From the NCBI GenBank assembly GCA_021205185.1, contig JAJPYB010000004.1, positions 62,001 to 126,000 on the forward strand: 64,000 nucleotides of DNA, in the 5' to 3' direction. The notes beneath the pieces were generated by a model that saw only the letters and a list, made by a program, of their open reading frames with translations, was not told where the DNA came from and did not search any database. The stretch's first letter is position 1, and each line of letters opens with the position of its first letter. The DNA is from Ruminococcus sp. GTDB taxonomy: Bacteria > Bacillota > Clostridia > Oscillospirales > Ruminococcaceae. The position numbers and the translations under genes were made by a program. Of the stretch, positions 16,944 through 26,708 are shown one piece after another.

Positions 16944-17838
16944 ATGAAGGCTTTGTCAGAAGATTTTATCTATATGTATGGAATGGTTATGTCAACGCAA
17001 AGCTTTTTGCTTGAAGATAAGTATCCGTCGGCGGACGGCTGCTGAAATATCAAGGAAGGATCACCTTCTAGGCGGCGAAACGGGTACTGCTTCAGCTGTG
17101 CTTTGCTCGCTTGGCGCAAACGTCAGGCTTGGCGGTACTCATTTAGGAACAATGAACAAGGACATCATTCTTGATTATTTTAAAGGTAAGCCTGCTGATA
17201 CAAGCGAGCTTGTCTGCAAGGACTTTGACGGAATAATCGACTGGGTGATAATTGACAAGAATAGCAGAACCTGCTTTGGTGAATGGAAGAAGCATTTTAG
17301 TAGCAAGGAGCCGTTTTACGAGCCTCCCTGCGAAAGCTCAGTAAGAGACTGTAAATGCGTTGGAGCTGATCCGTTTTTTGGCGAGCAAATAGCTCGGCTT
17401 GCAACGAAGTTTAACAAGCCGTTTGCGGTAATAGATTGCGAGCACGACAGCTTTTTTAATAAGCACTGTGCTGTAAACGCCGTGTCGCACCAGTATCTTG
17501 ACGACCGTTACAGCGGTATTGATTATACAGAAGTCTTTAAACTCTATACCGATAATACCGACGGACTTGTGATTTTTACGCTTGGTGAAAAGGGAGCTAT
17601 GTATGGAAGACGTGGACAGGCGCCGAAATATTTGAAAGCATTTGATGTTGACGCAGTTTCAACTTTAGGAGCAGGAGATAGCTTTAAGGCTGGAACGATT
17701 TACGGCTTGTATAAGCAAATGAGTGATGATGAGCTGGTGCGTTTTGCCACAGCGACAGCAGCAGTTGCCTGTACCCAGTTTCCGATTGCTACCAATCCGC
17801 CAACTCTTAACACTATACTGACGCTTTTAAACAAATAA
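16944..17838 (+). pseudogene. PfkB-family carbohydrate kinase, frameshifted
   Basis: The N-terminal part reads in the frame of the ATG at 16944 (MKALSEDFIYMYGMV...KYPSADGC) and then meets a TGA at 17043. The rest (HLLGGETGTASAV... to [11 protein letters not shown]) continues in the +1 frame. Dropping one base at about 17043 joins them into one PfkB kinase of about 297 aa. The catalytic anion-hole motif TLGAGDSFKAG is intact near the C-terminus, and downstream codons look undamaged. So this is a recent mutation, a sequencing error, or less likely programmed frameshifting. A start at 16978 would skip the N-terminal strand. The sugar substrate is unknown. Confidence 0.7.
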
Positions 17839-17854
17839 AAATAAGGAAAATATA

Positions 17855-18712
17855 ATGAGTGTATTTCTAAACGCAGACAATATTACATTTTCGTATGTGA
17901 ATGAAATGGAAGAGCCGCCAATCAAAACGACTGTCTTCAAAGACTTATCTCTTAAAGTCGAAAAGGGCGAGTTTGTTGCAATTTTAGGGCATAACGGCTC
18001 CGGAAAGTCAACTCTTGCGAAGTGCTTTAACGCTATCAACATCCCTGAAAAGGGCGACGTTTTTGTAAACGGGATGAGCATCAAGGACGAGAGTAAAATT
18101 TTGGACATTCGGCAATCGGTCGGAATGGTTTTTCAAAATCCTGACAACCAGATAGTCGCAACGGTAGTTGAAGAGGACGTAGCCTTTGCGCCTGAAAACA
18201 TGGGCGTTCCAAGTGATGAAATCAGGCGGCGGGTAGACGACTCTTTAAAAACTGTCGGAATGTATGAGTATCGGGAGCACGCACCTTACAGACTTTCGGG
18301 AGGACAAAAGCAAAGAGTTGCTATCGCTGGAATTTTAGCCATGCAGCCTGACTGCATTTTGCTTGACGAGCCGACGGCAATGCTTGACCCACGAGGACGA
18401 AAAGAGGTTATGAACACAATAAAAATGCTCAATCGTGAGCGAGGAGTAACTATTGTGCTTATAACTCACTATATGGACGAAGCAGCGCAAGCGGATAGAG
18501 TTGTCGTTATGGACAACGGAAAAATAGTTATGGATGATAAACCTAAGAAGGTTTTTTCGAGAGTGGATGAAATAAAGTCTTTAGGACTTGACGTTCCTCA
18601 GGTTACAGAGCTTGTTTACAGGCTTAACGAGTGCGGATATGAGCTTGACAGCGAAATCACAACAGAGGACGAATGTGTCGAAGCTTTGCATAAGCTTTTA
18701 AGTAGCGACTAA
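17855..18712 (+). CDS. ecfA1: Energy-coupling factor transporter ATPase EcfA1
   Basis: 285 aa. ABC ATPase with Walker [11 protein letters not shown]-loop region [10 protein letters not shown], signature LSGGQKQR and Walker [14 protein letters not shown], and the C-terminal extension typical of ECF ATPases. It forms a heterodimer with EcfA2 that drives EcfT and exchangeable S-components for vitamin uptake. No S-component gene lies here, so this is a group II (shared module) ECF system. Confidence 0.92.
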   Translation: MSVFLNADNITFSYVNEMEEPPIKTTVFKDLSLKVEKGEFVAILGHNGSGKSTLAKCFNAINIPEKGDVFVNGMSIKDESKILDIRQSVGMVFQNPDNQIVATVVEEDVAFAPENMGVPSDEIRRRVDDSLKTVGMYEYREHAPYRLSGGQKQRVAIAGILAMQPDCILLDEPTAMLDPRGRKEVMNTIKMLNRERGVTIVLITHYMDEAAQADRVVVMDNGKIVMDDKPKKVFSRVDEIKSLGLDVPQVTELVYRLNECGYELDSEITTEDECVEALHKLLSSD

Positions 18713-18724
18713 GGATGAAATTTA

Positions 18725-19585
18725 ATGGCAATAATTGAAACTCAGAATTTAACATACGTTTATGGCGAGGGAACGCCTTTTGAAAAGGTAGCTGTAGATG
18801 ATGTAAGCATAAAAATAGACGAGGGCGAGCTTGTCGGCGTAATAGGTCATACAGGCTCGGGAAAGTCGACGCTTATTCAGCATTTTAATGCGCTTTTGAA
18901 GCCTACAAGCGGTAGCGTTTTTATCGACGGTGAAAAGATAAACTGGGAGGACAAAAAAACCCTTCGGGCGTTTCGCTTTAAGGTCGGACTTGTTTTTCAA
19001 TATCCTGAGTATCAGCTTTTCGAGGATACAGTTTACAAGGATATTTCCTTTGGCCCTAAAAATATGGGTCTTGACGAAAAGGAAGTTGACAGGCGGGTTC
19101 GGGATACAGCAAGGCTTGTAGGAATCGACGATAAAATGCTTGAAAAATCCCCCTTTGATTTGTCTGGAGGACAAAAAAGGCGAGTTGCCATTGCAGGAGT
19201 AATGGCAATGGAGCCGAAGGTTCTGATTCTTGACGAGCCAACGGCAGGACTTGATCCAAATGGAAGGGAAACTATACTTGCTATGATACGGGAGTATCAC
19301 AGAGAAAAGAAAAATACAGTTATGCTTGTTTCTCATTCAATGGAGGACGTTGCAAAAAACGCAACGAAGATTTTGGTTATGAACAAGGGAAAGCTTTTTT
19401 GCTATGACGACACCAAAGCTGTGTTTTCAAGAGCTGAGGAGCTTAAAGCTATGGGCTTGTCGGTTCCTCAGGTTACAGACGTTTTTAACCAGCTCAAAAA
19501 AAGAGGAATTGACATAAACGAGGATGTATACACAGTCGATTACGGCGTGAAGCTTGTTAAAAGGCTTATGGAGATGAAAAAATGA
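18725..19585 (+). CDS. ecfA2: Energy-coupling factor transporter ATPase EcfA2
   Basis: 286 aa. Walker [11 protein letters not shown]-loop region [10 protein letters not shown], signature LSGGQKRR, Walker [13 protein letters not shown]. The YPEYQLFE form is characteristic of EcfA2 as opposed to FQNPDNQ in EcfA1. It follows ecfA1 by 12 bases and overlaps ruvB by four bases, which places ruvB inside the ECF operon. Confidence 0.92.
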   Translation: MAIIETQNLTYVYGEGTPFEKVAVDDVSIKIDEGELVGVIGHTGSGKSTLIQHFNALLKPTSGSVFIDGEKINWEDKKTLRAFRFKVGLVFQYPEYQLFEDTVYKDISFGPKNMGLDEKEVDRRVRDTARLVGIDDKMLEKSPFDLSGGQKRRVAIAGVMAMEPKVLILDEPTAGLDPNGRETILAMIREYHREKKNTVMLVSHSMEDVAKNATKILVMNKGKLFCYDDTKAVFSRAEELKAMGLSVPQVTDVFNQLKKRGIDINEDVYTVDYGVKLVKRLMEMKK

Positions 19586-20631
19586 TAGAAAAATCCGATT
19601 TCGATTTTGAAAACCGTGAAAACAGAATAGTGGCGCCTGAAGCGACGAGCGAGGAGCGGACAGACGATATAGATTATTCTCTCAGACCGAAAACGCTTAG
19701 CGAATATATCGGTCAGGAAAAGGTCAAGGAAAATCTTTCTATATTTATTGAAGCCGCAAAAAAGCGTGACGACGCCTTGGATCATGTGCTGCTGTATGGT
19801 CCTCCGGGACTGGGAAAAACTACTCTTGCGGGAATTATAGCGCACGAAATGGGAGTTAATTTCAGAGTTACAAGCGGCCCTGCTATTGAAAAGCCGGGCG
19901 ACTTAGCAGCTCTTTTGACAAATTTGCAGGAGGGTGATGTGCTTTTCATTGATGAAATTCACAGGCTTTCCCGTGCGATTGAAGAGATTTTATATCCGGC
20001 GCTTGAGGATTATGCGCTTGATATTATAATAGGAAAAGGGCCGAGCGCCAGAAGCATAAGACTTGATCTTAATAAGTTTACGTTGGTTGGCGCTACTACC
20101 AGGGCCGGACAGCTTACCTCTCCGCTAAGAGACAGATTTGGAGTTATTCAGCGTCTTGAGCTTTATACGCAGGAGGAGCTTTGCGATATTATACTTCGTT
20201 CCGCTTCAATTTTAGGAGTTGCTTGCGACAAGGAGGGAGCTCTTGAGCTTGCAAAGCGAAGTCGGGGAACTCCGAGAATCGCCAACCGCTTTTTAAGACG
20301 AGTAAGAGATTTTGCCGACGTTATGGGAAACGGTCGGGTTACCAAGGAGATTGTAACTATCGCCCTTGACCGAATGGAGGTCGATAAGCTTGGACTTGAC
20401 ACAATGGACAAGCGGCTTCTCACTATGCTTATAAAGGGCTACAACGGCGGCCCTGTAGGACTTGAAACTTTAGCGAGCGCAATCGGCGAGGAGGCGGTAA
20501 CGCTTGAGGATGTTTGCGAGCCGTATCTGATGCAGCTGGGCTTTATTTCAAGAACGCCCAGAGGAAGAGTAGCGACAGACTTAGCATATAAGCATTTAGG
20601 ACTACTCAAGGACGGACAGACCACTCTTTAA
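19582..20631 (+). CDS. ruvB: Holliday junction branch migration ATPase RuvB
   Basis: 349 aa. AAA+ motor that drives branch migration with RuvA. Walker [10 protein letters not shown], Walker [10 protein letters not shown], sensor region [19 protein letters not shown] and a C-terminal winged helix (RTPRGRVAT). Its ATG overlaps the ecfA2 stop (ATGA), and ecfT follows after 35 bases. It is thus split from ruvCA by glmM, a methyltransferase, a kinase and two ECF genes. Confidence 0.95.
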   Translation: MIEKSDFDFENRENRIVAPEATSEERTDDIDYSLRPKTLSEYIGQEKVKENLSIFIEAAKKRDDALDHVLLYGPPGLGKTTLAGIIAHEMGVNFRVTSGPAIEKPGDLAALLTNLQEGDVLFIDEIHRLSRAIEEILYPALEDYALDIIIGKGPSARSIRLDLNKFTLVGATTRAGQLTSPLRDRFGVIQRLELYTQEELCDIILRSASILGVACDKEGALELAKRSRGTPRIANRFLRRVRDFADVMGNGRVTKEIVTIALDRMEVDKLGLDTMDKRLLTMLIKGYNGGPVGLETLASAIGEEAVTLEDVCEPYLMQLGFISRTPRGRVATDLAYKHLGLLKDGQTTL

Positions 20632-20666
20632 AGACTGTTTTTAAACGTAGTATGAAAGGGAATTAG

Positions 20667-21476
20667 ATGATAAAGGATATAACGATAGGACAGTTTTTTC
20701 CCGGAAAGAGCATTGTTCACAGATTGGATTCGAGAATAAAGCTTCTTTTGACGGCAATGTTTATTGTAATGCTGTTTATGGCGAATACCTTTTTAGGACT
20801 TCTGGTAGGCGTTGTGTTTATCGGTTTTGCATATATGATGTCGAAAATACCGCTGAAGATGATTTTAAAAAGCGTAAAGCCGATAGCTCCGCTTATTATT
20901 CTTACAGCAATTCTGAATTTGTTTTTTATAACCACAGGCGACGTTCTGGTTGATTGGTGGATTTTTAAAATAACGACAGGGGGCGTTAAAACCGCCGTAT
21001 TTATGGTGGTGAGAATTATAGCTCTTATTGTCGGCACCTCGCTTTTAACCTACACAACCTCGCCGATAGAATTGACAGACGCTATTGAGCGAGTTCTTTC
21101 GCCGCTAAAAAAAATAAAGCTTCCCGTTCATGAGGTTGCAATGATGATGACGATAGCGCTGAGATTCATTCCAACGCTGATTGAGGAAACGGACAAGATT
21201 ACAATGGCTCAGAAGGCGAGGGGCGCAGATATGGAGTCAGGCTCAATTTTAAAAAGAGCGAAGGCTCTTGTGCCTGTTTTGATTCCGCTTTTCGTTTCAG
21301 CTTTCAGAAGAGCTGAGGAGCTTGCAATGGCTATGGAATGCCGTTGCTATCACGGTGGCGACGGAAGGACAAGGCTTAAACAGCTTCATATGACTAGGAA
21401 GGATCTGAATGCAGTAATTGTTACAGCAATTCCTATTGTGCTGATTGTTATCATTGACAAGGTGAATATTTTCTGA
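20667..21476 (+). CDS. ecfT: Energy-coupling factor transporter transmembrane protein EcfT
   Basis: 269 aa with about five membrane segments and the coupling helices that bind the ATPases: an ARG motif in MAQKARGADMES and a second basic motif near AMECRCYHG. EcfT links the EcfA1/EcfA2 dimer to S-components. Start has AAAGGGAATTAG upstream. Stop and the truA start overlap by one base (TGATG). Confidence 0.92.
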   Translation: MIKDITIGQFFPGKSIVHRLDSRIKLLLTAMFIVMLFMANTFLGLLVGVVFIGFAYMMSKIPLKMILKSVKPIAPLIILTAILNLFFITTGDVLVDWWIFKITTGGVKTAVFMVVRIIALIVGTSLLTYTTSPIELTDAIERVLSPLKKIKLPVHEVAMMMTIALRFIPTLIEETDKITMAQKARGADMESGSILKRAKALVPVLIPLFVSAFRRAEELAMAMECRCYHGGDGRTRLKQLHMTRKDLNAVIVTAIPIVLIVIIDKVNIF

Positions 21477-22210
21477 TGAGAAATTTTAAGGTTAAAATGG
21501 CTTATGACGGCTCCTGCTATCACGGCTTTCAGCGTCAGGACAACGCCGTTACCGTTCAGCAAAAGGTTGAGGAGGCGCTTTTTGAGCTTCTTCACGAGAA
21601 TATAACCATTGACGGCTGTTCAAGAACCGACACCGGAGTTCACGCCAGAGAGTTTTATTTTTCCTTTCAGTCGGAAAGTCCGATAACTCTAAGGGGAATA
21701 GTTTTTGGCCTGAACCCGAAGCTTCCGCCCGATATATCAATTCTTTCAGCTGAGGAAGCGCCAATGAACTTCCACGCAAGATTTGATTCAAAGGGCAAGG
21801 AATACGAGTATATAATTCACAACAGCGAAATAAAAAATCCGTTTTACAAAAACACAGCGCTCAAATATTGGTACCCGATAGATGAGGGAAAGCTTGATCT
21901 GGCGGCGAAGGATTTTATAGGCGAGCATGACTTTAAAAGCTTTTGCTCCACCGCCTGCGACAAGCAGATAACCGTCAGAACAATTTACGACGCAAGAGTT
22001 GTAAGAGAAGGGGATCTGGTAAAGTTTTATTTTTCCGGAAGCGGATTTCTTTACAATATGGTGAGAATAATGGTGGGGACCTTGTTGTTTATAAACGAGG
22101 GGAAAATCCCGGAGAATGCAATCCCTGATATTATTTCAGCAAAGGACAGAACTAAGGCGGGAAAGACAGTTGCACCGCAAGGACTTTATCTTAATAGAGT
22201 TTTTTATTGA
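21476..22210 (+). CDS. truA: tRNA pseudouridine(38-40) synthase
   Basis: 244 aa. TruA isomerises uridines 38-40 in the tRNA anticodon arm. The catalytic Asp is D52 in CSRTDTGVHA. Conserved FHARFDSKGKEYEY and a C-terminal FLYNMVRIMVGTL are present. The ecfA1-ecfA2-ecfT-truA order is common in Firmicutes, usually behind ribosomal protein genes; here the cluster is elsewhere and carries ruvB. Confidence 0.95.
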   Translation: MRNFKVKMAYDGSCYHGFQRQDNAVTVQQKVEEALFELLHENITIDGCSRTDTGVHAREFYFSFQSESPITLRGIVFGLNPKLPPDISILSAEEAPMNFHARFDSKGKEYEYIIHNSEIKNPFYKNTALKYWYPIDEGKLDLAAKDFIGEHDFKSFCSTACDKQITVRTIYDARVVREGDLVKFYFSGSGFLYNMVRIMVGTLLFINEGKIPENAIPDIISAKDRTKAGKTVAPQGLYLNRVFY

Positions 22211-22234
22211 TGAGGGAAAAAGAAAGGACACAAA

Positions 22235-23422
22235 ATGGCAAAGGCAAAAGCGTTTCAAACAGATATACGACGCGCAAGAAGAAGGAAAAAGCTAAAAAGA
22301 TTTCTGCGGCGATTATCTATAATACTGCTTGTGTTAGCGGCGGCGTTTGCGATATATTATACAAGAAGCACTTGGATACCGTGGTTTGAGGATATTTTAG
22401 ACAGAACGCAAACGACAACTGTAAACGACGGCGAGCTTGAAGCGGGTAATTTTCCAATCTCGACAAGCGACAGCAGCACAAGCAATACGAAGCTTGTGAA
22501 ATTCGGCGACGAATTTATAATTGCGACCGACACGCATATAAATTTCTACAAGGCAAACGGAGTCAGAAAAAATTCAATTCAGCATACATTTTCAGATTAT
22601 GAGGTAAAGGTAGGCGACGGAAGAGTTTTAGTTTACGGCAGAGGTTCAAGCACCCTGAGCGTTATGAACGACAAGGAGATTTTGTTCGATAAGGAGCTTG
22701 ACGGAGATATTTACTTTGCCGAGATGTCGTCAGACAATTCCTTCGCAGTAGTTACAAGCTCGGAAGGATATTCCTCCTATCTTACCGTTTATGACAAAAA
22801 CGGAGAGGTCATATATAAATTTGCAAATAACGCAAGAATAAACGCCGTAGACTTTAAGCCCAGCGGACTTGGCTGCTTCGTTTCGGCCTTTGAAATGAAA
22901 AACGGTGATATGATTACGAATATTTATTCGCTGGACTTTGACGAGGACGAGGTTGTATTTAAAAGCGACAATATAGAAAACACCACAGTCATAAAAGCAA
23001 ACAAGCTTTCCGACGGCGACATTATAGCTGTTTGTGACGATAGGGTAATAAGACTTGACAAGAGTGGTAAAATATTAGGTGAAATAGAATACGAGTCTGA
23101 TTTGATTGACTTTGACGCATCGACAGAGGTCGTATCTATTGCAATTAAAAATTCGATTGATTCCTCAAAATCGAAGCTTTTAGTAGTAAGAAGCGATAAC
23201 GATGCGCTTGAGTTTGAGTTTGACGAGGAAATTAAATCGGTTGAGTGTGATTCGAGAAATACTTATGTTTTAACTGACAGCCTGCTTAATTTGTACTCTA
23301 TGTCGGGAACTCAGATAGTGACGGCTCAGGTAAGCAGCGATTATGTTGATTTTATCGCTTTGGACGACGAGGTTTTGTTCTTAGGATACAGAGAAATCAA
23401 TAAGATAGATTATAGCTATTAG
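22235..23422 (+). CDS. DUF5711-like membrane-anchored protein
   Basis: 395 aa. Very basic N-terminus (about 1-27, many Arg and Lys), one membrane segment (about 28-47), then an outer domain of about 340 residues with repeating short beta-strand patterns and Asp-Gly turns that suggest a beta-propeller. It fits the DUF5711 family of Clostridia, function unknown. It is followed by a CvpA-like gene; the pairing suggests an envelope role, but that is inference. Confidence 0.65.
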   Translation: MAKAKAFQTDIRRARRRKKLKRFLRRLSIILLVLAAAFAIYYTRSTWIPWFEDILDRTQTTTVNDGELEAGNFPISTSDSSTSNTKLVKFGDEFIIATDTHINFYKANGVRKNSIQHTFSDYEVKVGDGRVLVYGRGSSTLSVMNDKEILFDKELDGDIYFAEMSSDNSFAVVTSSEGYSSYLTVYDKNGEVIYKFANNARINAVDFKPSGLGCFVSAFEMKNGDMITNIYSLDFDEDEVVFKSDNIENTTVIKANKLSDGDIIAVCDDRVIRLDKSGKILGEIEYESDLIDFDASTEVVSIAIKNSIDSSKSKLLVVRSDNDALEFEFDEEIKSVECDSRNTYVLTDSLLNLYSMSGTQIVTAQVSSDYVDFIALDDEVLFLGYREINKIDYSY

Positions 23423-23451
23423 TTGATTAGTGTTCAATCCAAGGAGGAAAA

Positions 23452-24324
23452 ATGGCGCTTATTTACGATTTATTGGTAGTTCTGATATTGATTGTGTTCT
23501 TTGCGTTTGGCGTAAGGAAGGGCTTTATAAAGAGCATTCTTTCGCTTATTTGCTTTGTGCTGTCGGTAGTGTTGTCGCTGTTTTTGTCCGAAAGATTGGC
23601 GGAGCCGATTTATGAAATGTGCTTTAAGGAAAGCGTTACCACACTTATTGAGGAAAACCTTGACAAGCTTGATGTAACTGACGTCGTCAATTCGTATATT
23701 TTAGACGATTTAGGAATCGAAGCCGACGATAGTACCATCAGAAGCATAATCGGTACGGACGGCGACATAACTCAAAATATAAAGCTCTACGCCGAAGGGC
23801 AGGGAGTGGAGATAGACGAGCAAACTATTGAGGACAATATCAATAGCTTTGTTAAGTCTGACGAGCTTGAAAACGCATTGAGCGTATCGAAGCTTGACTT
23901 TTTAACAAACGCAGTATTGTCAGGAGTAGAGGATTCTACCGACGCTATTGTCGATATTTTACAGGCCTGCGTCAGCAACGATAAAGGCGCTGCCGCAGAA
24001 GCTATTGAGGAGACGTTTGTAAACGACGCTTTAGTTTCTTTGGTAAAGTGCGTTTTGTTCCTTATCTTTTATATAATTATCAGATTCCTGCTGAAGCTGT
24101 TGGTTGCGGCGACGGGAATAATAAACAAGATTCCTGTTGCCGGAAAAATAAACCGTGCGCTCGGTGGAGTCTTTGGTATATTAAAGGGCGGAGTGTTTGT
24201 GCTCTTAGTGGCTGTTATTGTAGTAGGACTATCGTATTTCCTTTCGGGAAGCTATTCGATTTTCTCGGAATCTACAATCGACAATTCTTTGATATTTAAG
24301 TACTTTTACGATATGGTGAAATAG
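23452..24324 (+). CDS. CvpA family membrane protein
   Basis: 290 aa. N-terminal segments (about 4-20, 27-45) with the CvpA-type opening LIYDLLVVLILIVFFAFGVRKGFIKSI, an acidic extracytoplasmic middle part (about 60-185), and two further segments around 195-215 and 240-265 with KIPVAGKINRALGGVFGILKG. CvpA proteins are linked to colicin V export and biofilm in E. coli and to envelope stress in others. Good Shine-Dalgarno AAGGAGG. Confidence 0.75.
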   Translation: MALIYDLLVVLILIVFFAFGVRKGFIKSILSLICFVLSVVLSLFLSERLAEPIYEMCFKESVTTLIEENLDKLDVTDVVNSYILDDLGIEADDSTIRSIIGTDGDITQNIKLYAEGQGVEIDEQTIEDNINSFVKSDELENALSVSKLDFLTNAVLSGVEDSTDAIVDILQACVSNDKGAAAEAIEETFVNDALVSLVKCVLFLIFYIIIRFLLKLLVAATGIINKIPVAGKINRALGGVFGILKGGVFVLLVAVIVVGLSYFLSGSYSIFSESTIDNSLIFKYFYDMVK

Positions 24325-24350
24325 AAAAATTTGAAAGGATAGTGATTATA

Positions 24351-26657
24351 ATGATGATGTGTACAAGATGCAAAAAGCGTCCTGCAGCAGTTTTTATAAC
24401 CTCTATGAACGGACAGGAAAAGAAAAATGAAGGTCTTTGTCTTGTCTGTGCCAGAGAGCTTGGAATTTCTCAGGTAGACGATTATATGAAGTCTATGGGA
24501 ATAAGCGATGACGATCTTGAAATGCTTACAAGCCAGATGATGGAGGCAAGTGACGGCGATGATTTCGAGCCGGGCGGAAGTCCGACAATGCCGAGCTTTC
24601 TTTCAAATATGCTGGGACAGTTTTCAAATCCTCAAAGCAATTCAGCAAGCGAAAAGTCAGGCGTGACAGCAGGAGAATCGGAAGCTGAAAGCATAAAGGA
24701 AAAGAAAAAGGAACGTGGCAAGGACAAGAAGGATAAAAAAAGCAAGCTTAAATTCCTGCCAAACTATGCGACTAACCTTACCGAGCGAGCGAGAGACGGC
24801 AAGCTTGATAACATTATAGGTCGTGACAAGGAAATAGCTCGTGTCGTTCAGATTCTTTCAAGAAGGCAAAAGAATAACCCTTGCCTTATAGGTGAACCGG
24901 GAGTTGGTAAAACGGCAATAGCTGAGGGAATAGCTCAAAGAATCGTCGCTGACGACGTTCCATATCATCTGAAGGGAAAGGAGCTTTATCTTCTCGATCT
25001 TACAGCTATGGTTGCCGGAACGCAATTTCGAGGACAATTTGAAAGCCGTGTAAAGGGACTTGTCGAAGAGGTAAAAAGTCTTGGAAACGTAATTTTGTTT
25101 ATCGACGAGGTTCATAATCTTGTCGGAGCAGGCGACAGCGCAGAGGGCAGTATGAATGCTGCGAATATCTTAAAGCCTGCGCTTTCAAGAGGAGAAATTC
25201 AGGTAATCGGCGCTACAACCTTTAAGGAATACAGAAAGTATATCGAAAAGGACGCAGCGCTCGAAAGAAGATTTCAGCCTGTTACCGTTTCTGAGCCGAC
25301 GCTTAGCGACACCATTGAGGTTCTTCAGGGAATCAGAAAGTATTACGAAGAGTACCACAAGGTTAAGATTGACGACGCAACGCTCAGAATGTGTGCGATT
25401 TTGTCGGAGAGGTATATAAATGACCGATTTCTGCCCGATAAGGCGATAGATCTGCTTGACGAGGCTTGTGCTCGGACGAGTATAAGAAGTCCTGAGCTTG
25501 CCGAGCTTGCTGAAATTTCAAAGGAGCTTGAAGCTAAAAACGCAGAGCTTGCGGAGCTTGAGGGAGCCGAGTCGCCAGACTTTGAAAAGATAGCCGAGAT
25601 AAAGGCTGATATACTTAGAATTGAAGAAAATCAAAAGGAGCTGCAGCAAAAGGCTGATAACATTAAGGTAGGCGAGGAGGATCTGCCTAAGGTAATTGAG
25701 CTTTGGACGGGAATACCTGCTAACAAGGTTGTTGAAACTGAGTATTCAAAAATCAGGAACCTTAAAGAATCGCTTTCCAAACGAGTAATTGGACAGGAGC
25801 AGGCGATAGACGCTGTTGCTAAGGCTGTAAAGAGGACAAGGGTTGGACTTTCAAAGCGCCGCCGTCCGGCTTCGTTTATTTTCGTCGGACCGACAGGCGT
25901 TGGAAAAACCGAGCTTGTAAAGGTTTTAGGCGAGGAGCTTTTTGACGCAACCGAGCCGCTCATTCGAGTTGATATGAGTGAGTATATGGAACGCCACAGC
26001 GTAGCAAAGCTTATAGGCTCGCCTCCGGGATATGTAGGCTATGACGAAGCGGGACAGCTTACCGAAAAGGTGCGTCGCCGTCCGTATTCGGTGATTTTGT
26101 TTGACGAAATTGAAAAGGCTCACCCTGATGTTATGAACATACTTCTTCAGATTCTTGACGAGGGTAAAATTACCGATGCTCAGGGAAGAAACGTTTCCTT
26201 TGAAAATACCGTAATCGTTATGACCTCGAATGCTGGAAGCACCTCGCAGGAAACAGGCGTTGGATTTAACAAGACTAACATGGAAATTTCAAAGGAAAAG
26301 GCAATGAAGGGACTTCGTGATTTCCTGCGCCCAGAGTTTTTAGGAAGAGTTGACGAGGTAGTAGTATTTAATCCTTTGACGGAGGAAAATTACGCCGACA
26401 TTTGCGCATTGATGCTTGATGAAATGAAGGAGCCGCTTGCCGAAAAGGGAATTGAGTTTGAATACGACAGAAAGGCTTGCGTTTACATCGCTCACAAGTC
26501 GCACAACCAGAAGCTTGGCGCAAGAGATATTCGCCGGGTTATCAGACGAGAGGTTGAGGACAAAATTGCGTCTGTGCTGATTGACGAGCTAAGAATTGAA
26601 ACAAAGCATTTAAGCCTCACCGAAGAAAACGGCAAGCTTAAGGTAGAAGCCGAATAG
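24351..26657 (+). CDS. ClpE/ClpC-like AAA+ protease ATPase with N-terminal zinc finger
   Basis: 768 aa from the ATG at 24351 (a GTG three codons earlier is possible). Starts with a treble-clef zinc finger CTRCKKR...CLVCAREL (about 3-33), a linker rich in Ser, Lys and Glu (to about 135), then two AAA domains: Walker A GEPGVGKT and GPTGVGKT, a ClpC/E-type middle domain (about 370-440, coiled coil) and a C-terminal D2-small domain. The zinc finger in place of Clp-N repeats is the ClpE arrangement. It unfolds proteins for ClpP. No CtsR operator was found upstream. Confidence 0.88.
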   Translation: MMMCTRCKKRPAAVFITSMNGQEKKNEGLCLVCARELGISQVDDYMKSMGISDDDLEMLTSQMMEASDGDDFEPGGSPTMPSFLSNMLGQFSNPQSNSASEKSGVTAGESEAESIKEKKKERGKDKKDKKSKLKFLPNYATNLTERARDGKLDNIIGRDKEIARVVQILSRRQKNNPCLIGEPGVGKTAIAEGIAQRIVADDVPYHLKGKELYLLDLTAMVAGTQFRGQFESRVKGLVEEVKSLGNVILFIDEVHNLVGAGDSAEGSMNAANILKPALSRGEIQVIGATTFKEYRKYIEKDAALERRFQPVTVSEPTLSDTIEVLQGIRKYYEEYHKVKIDDATLRMCAILSERYINDRFLPDKAIDLLDEACARTSIRSPELAELAEISKELEAKNAELAELEGAESPDFEKIAEIKADILRIEENQKELQQKADNIKVGEEDLPKVIELWTGIPANKVVETEYSKIRNLKESLSKRVIGQEQAIDAVAKAVKRTRVGLSKRRRPASFIFVGPTGVGKTELVKVLGEELFDATEPLIRVDMSEYMERHSVAKLIGSPPGYVGYDEAGQLTEKVRRRPYSVILFDEIEKAHPDVMNILLQILDEGKITDAQGRNVSFENTVIVMTSNAGSTSQETGVGFNKTNMEISKEKAMKGLRDFLRPEFLGRVDEVVVFNPLTEENYADICALMLDEMKEPLAEKGIEFEYDRKACVYIAHKSHNQKLGARDIRRVIRREVEDKIASVLIDELRIETKHLSLTEENGKLKVEAE

Positions 26658-26671
26658 CTTTGACATAATAT

Positions 26672-26708
26672 AAACCACCTGTGAATAGATTATCACGGGT
26701 GGTTTTTT
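26672..26708 (+). terminator. Strong terminator after the clp gene
   Basis: 13-bp stem: AAACCACCTGTGA (26672-26684) pairs with TCACGGGTGGTTT (26693-26705), 8-base loop, then TTTTTT. The 3' arm contains GGGTGG, the only ribosome-binding-like sequence for the following M50 gene, whose TTG start lies in the T-run. Confidence 0.9.

Noticed and set aside
17034-17050. Programmed +1 frameshift in the PfkB gene
   Set aside because: The codon before the TGA (TGC) would not pair well after a +1 slip and no stimulatory Shine-Dalgarno stands at the right distance; mutation or sequencing error is simpler.
18749-19336. 195-codon minus-strand ORF opposite ecfA2
   Set aside because: Shadow of an ABC ATPase gene with all motifs intact.
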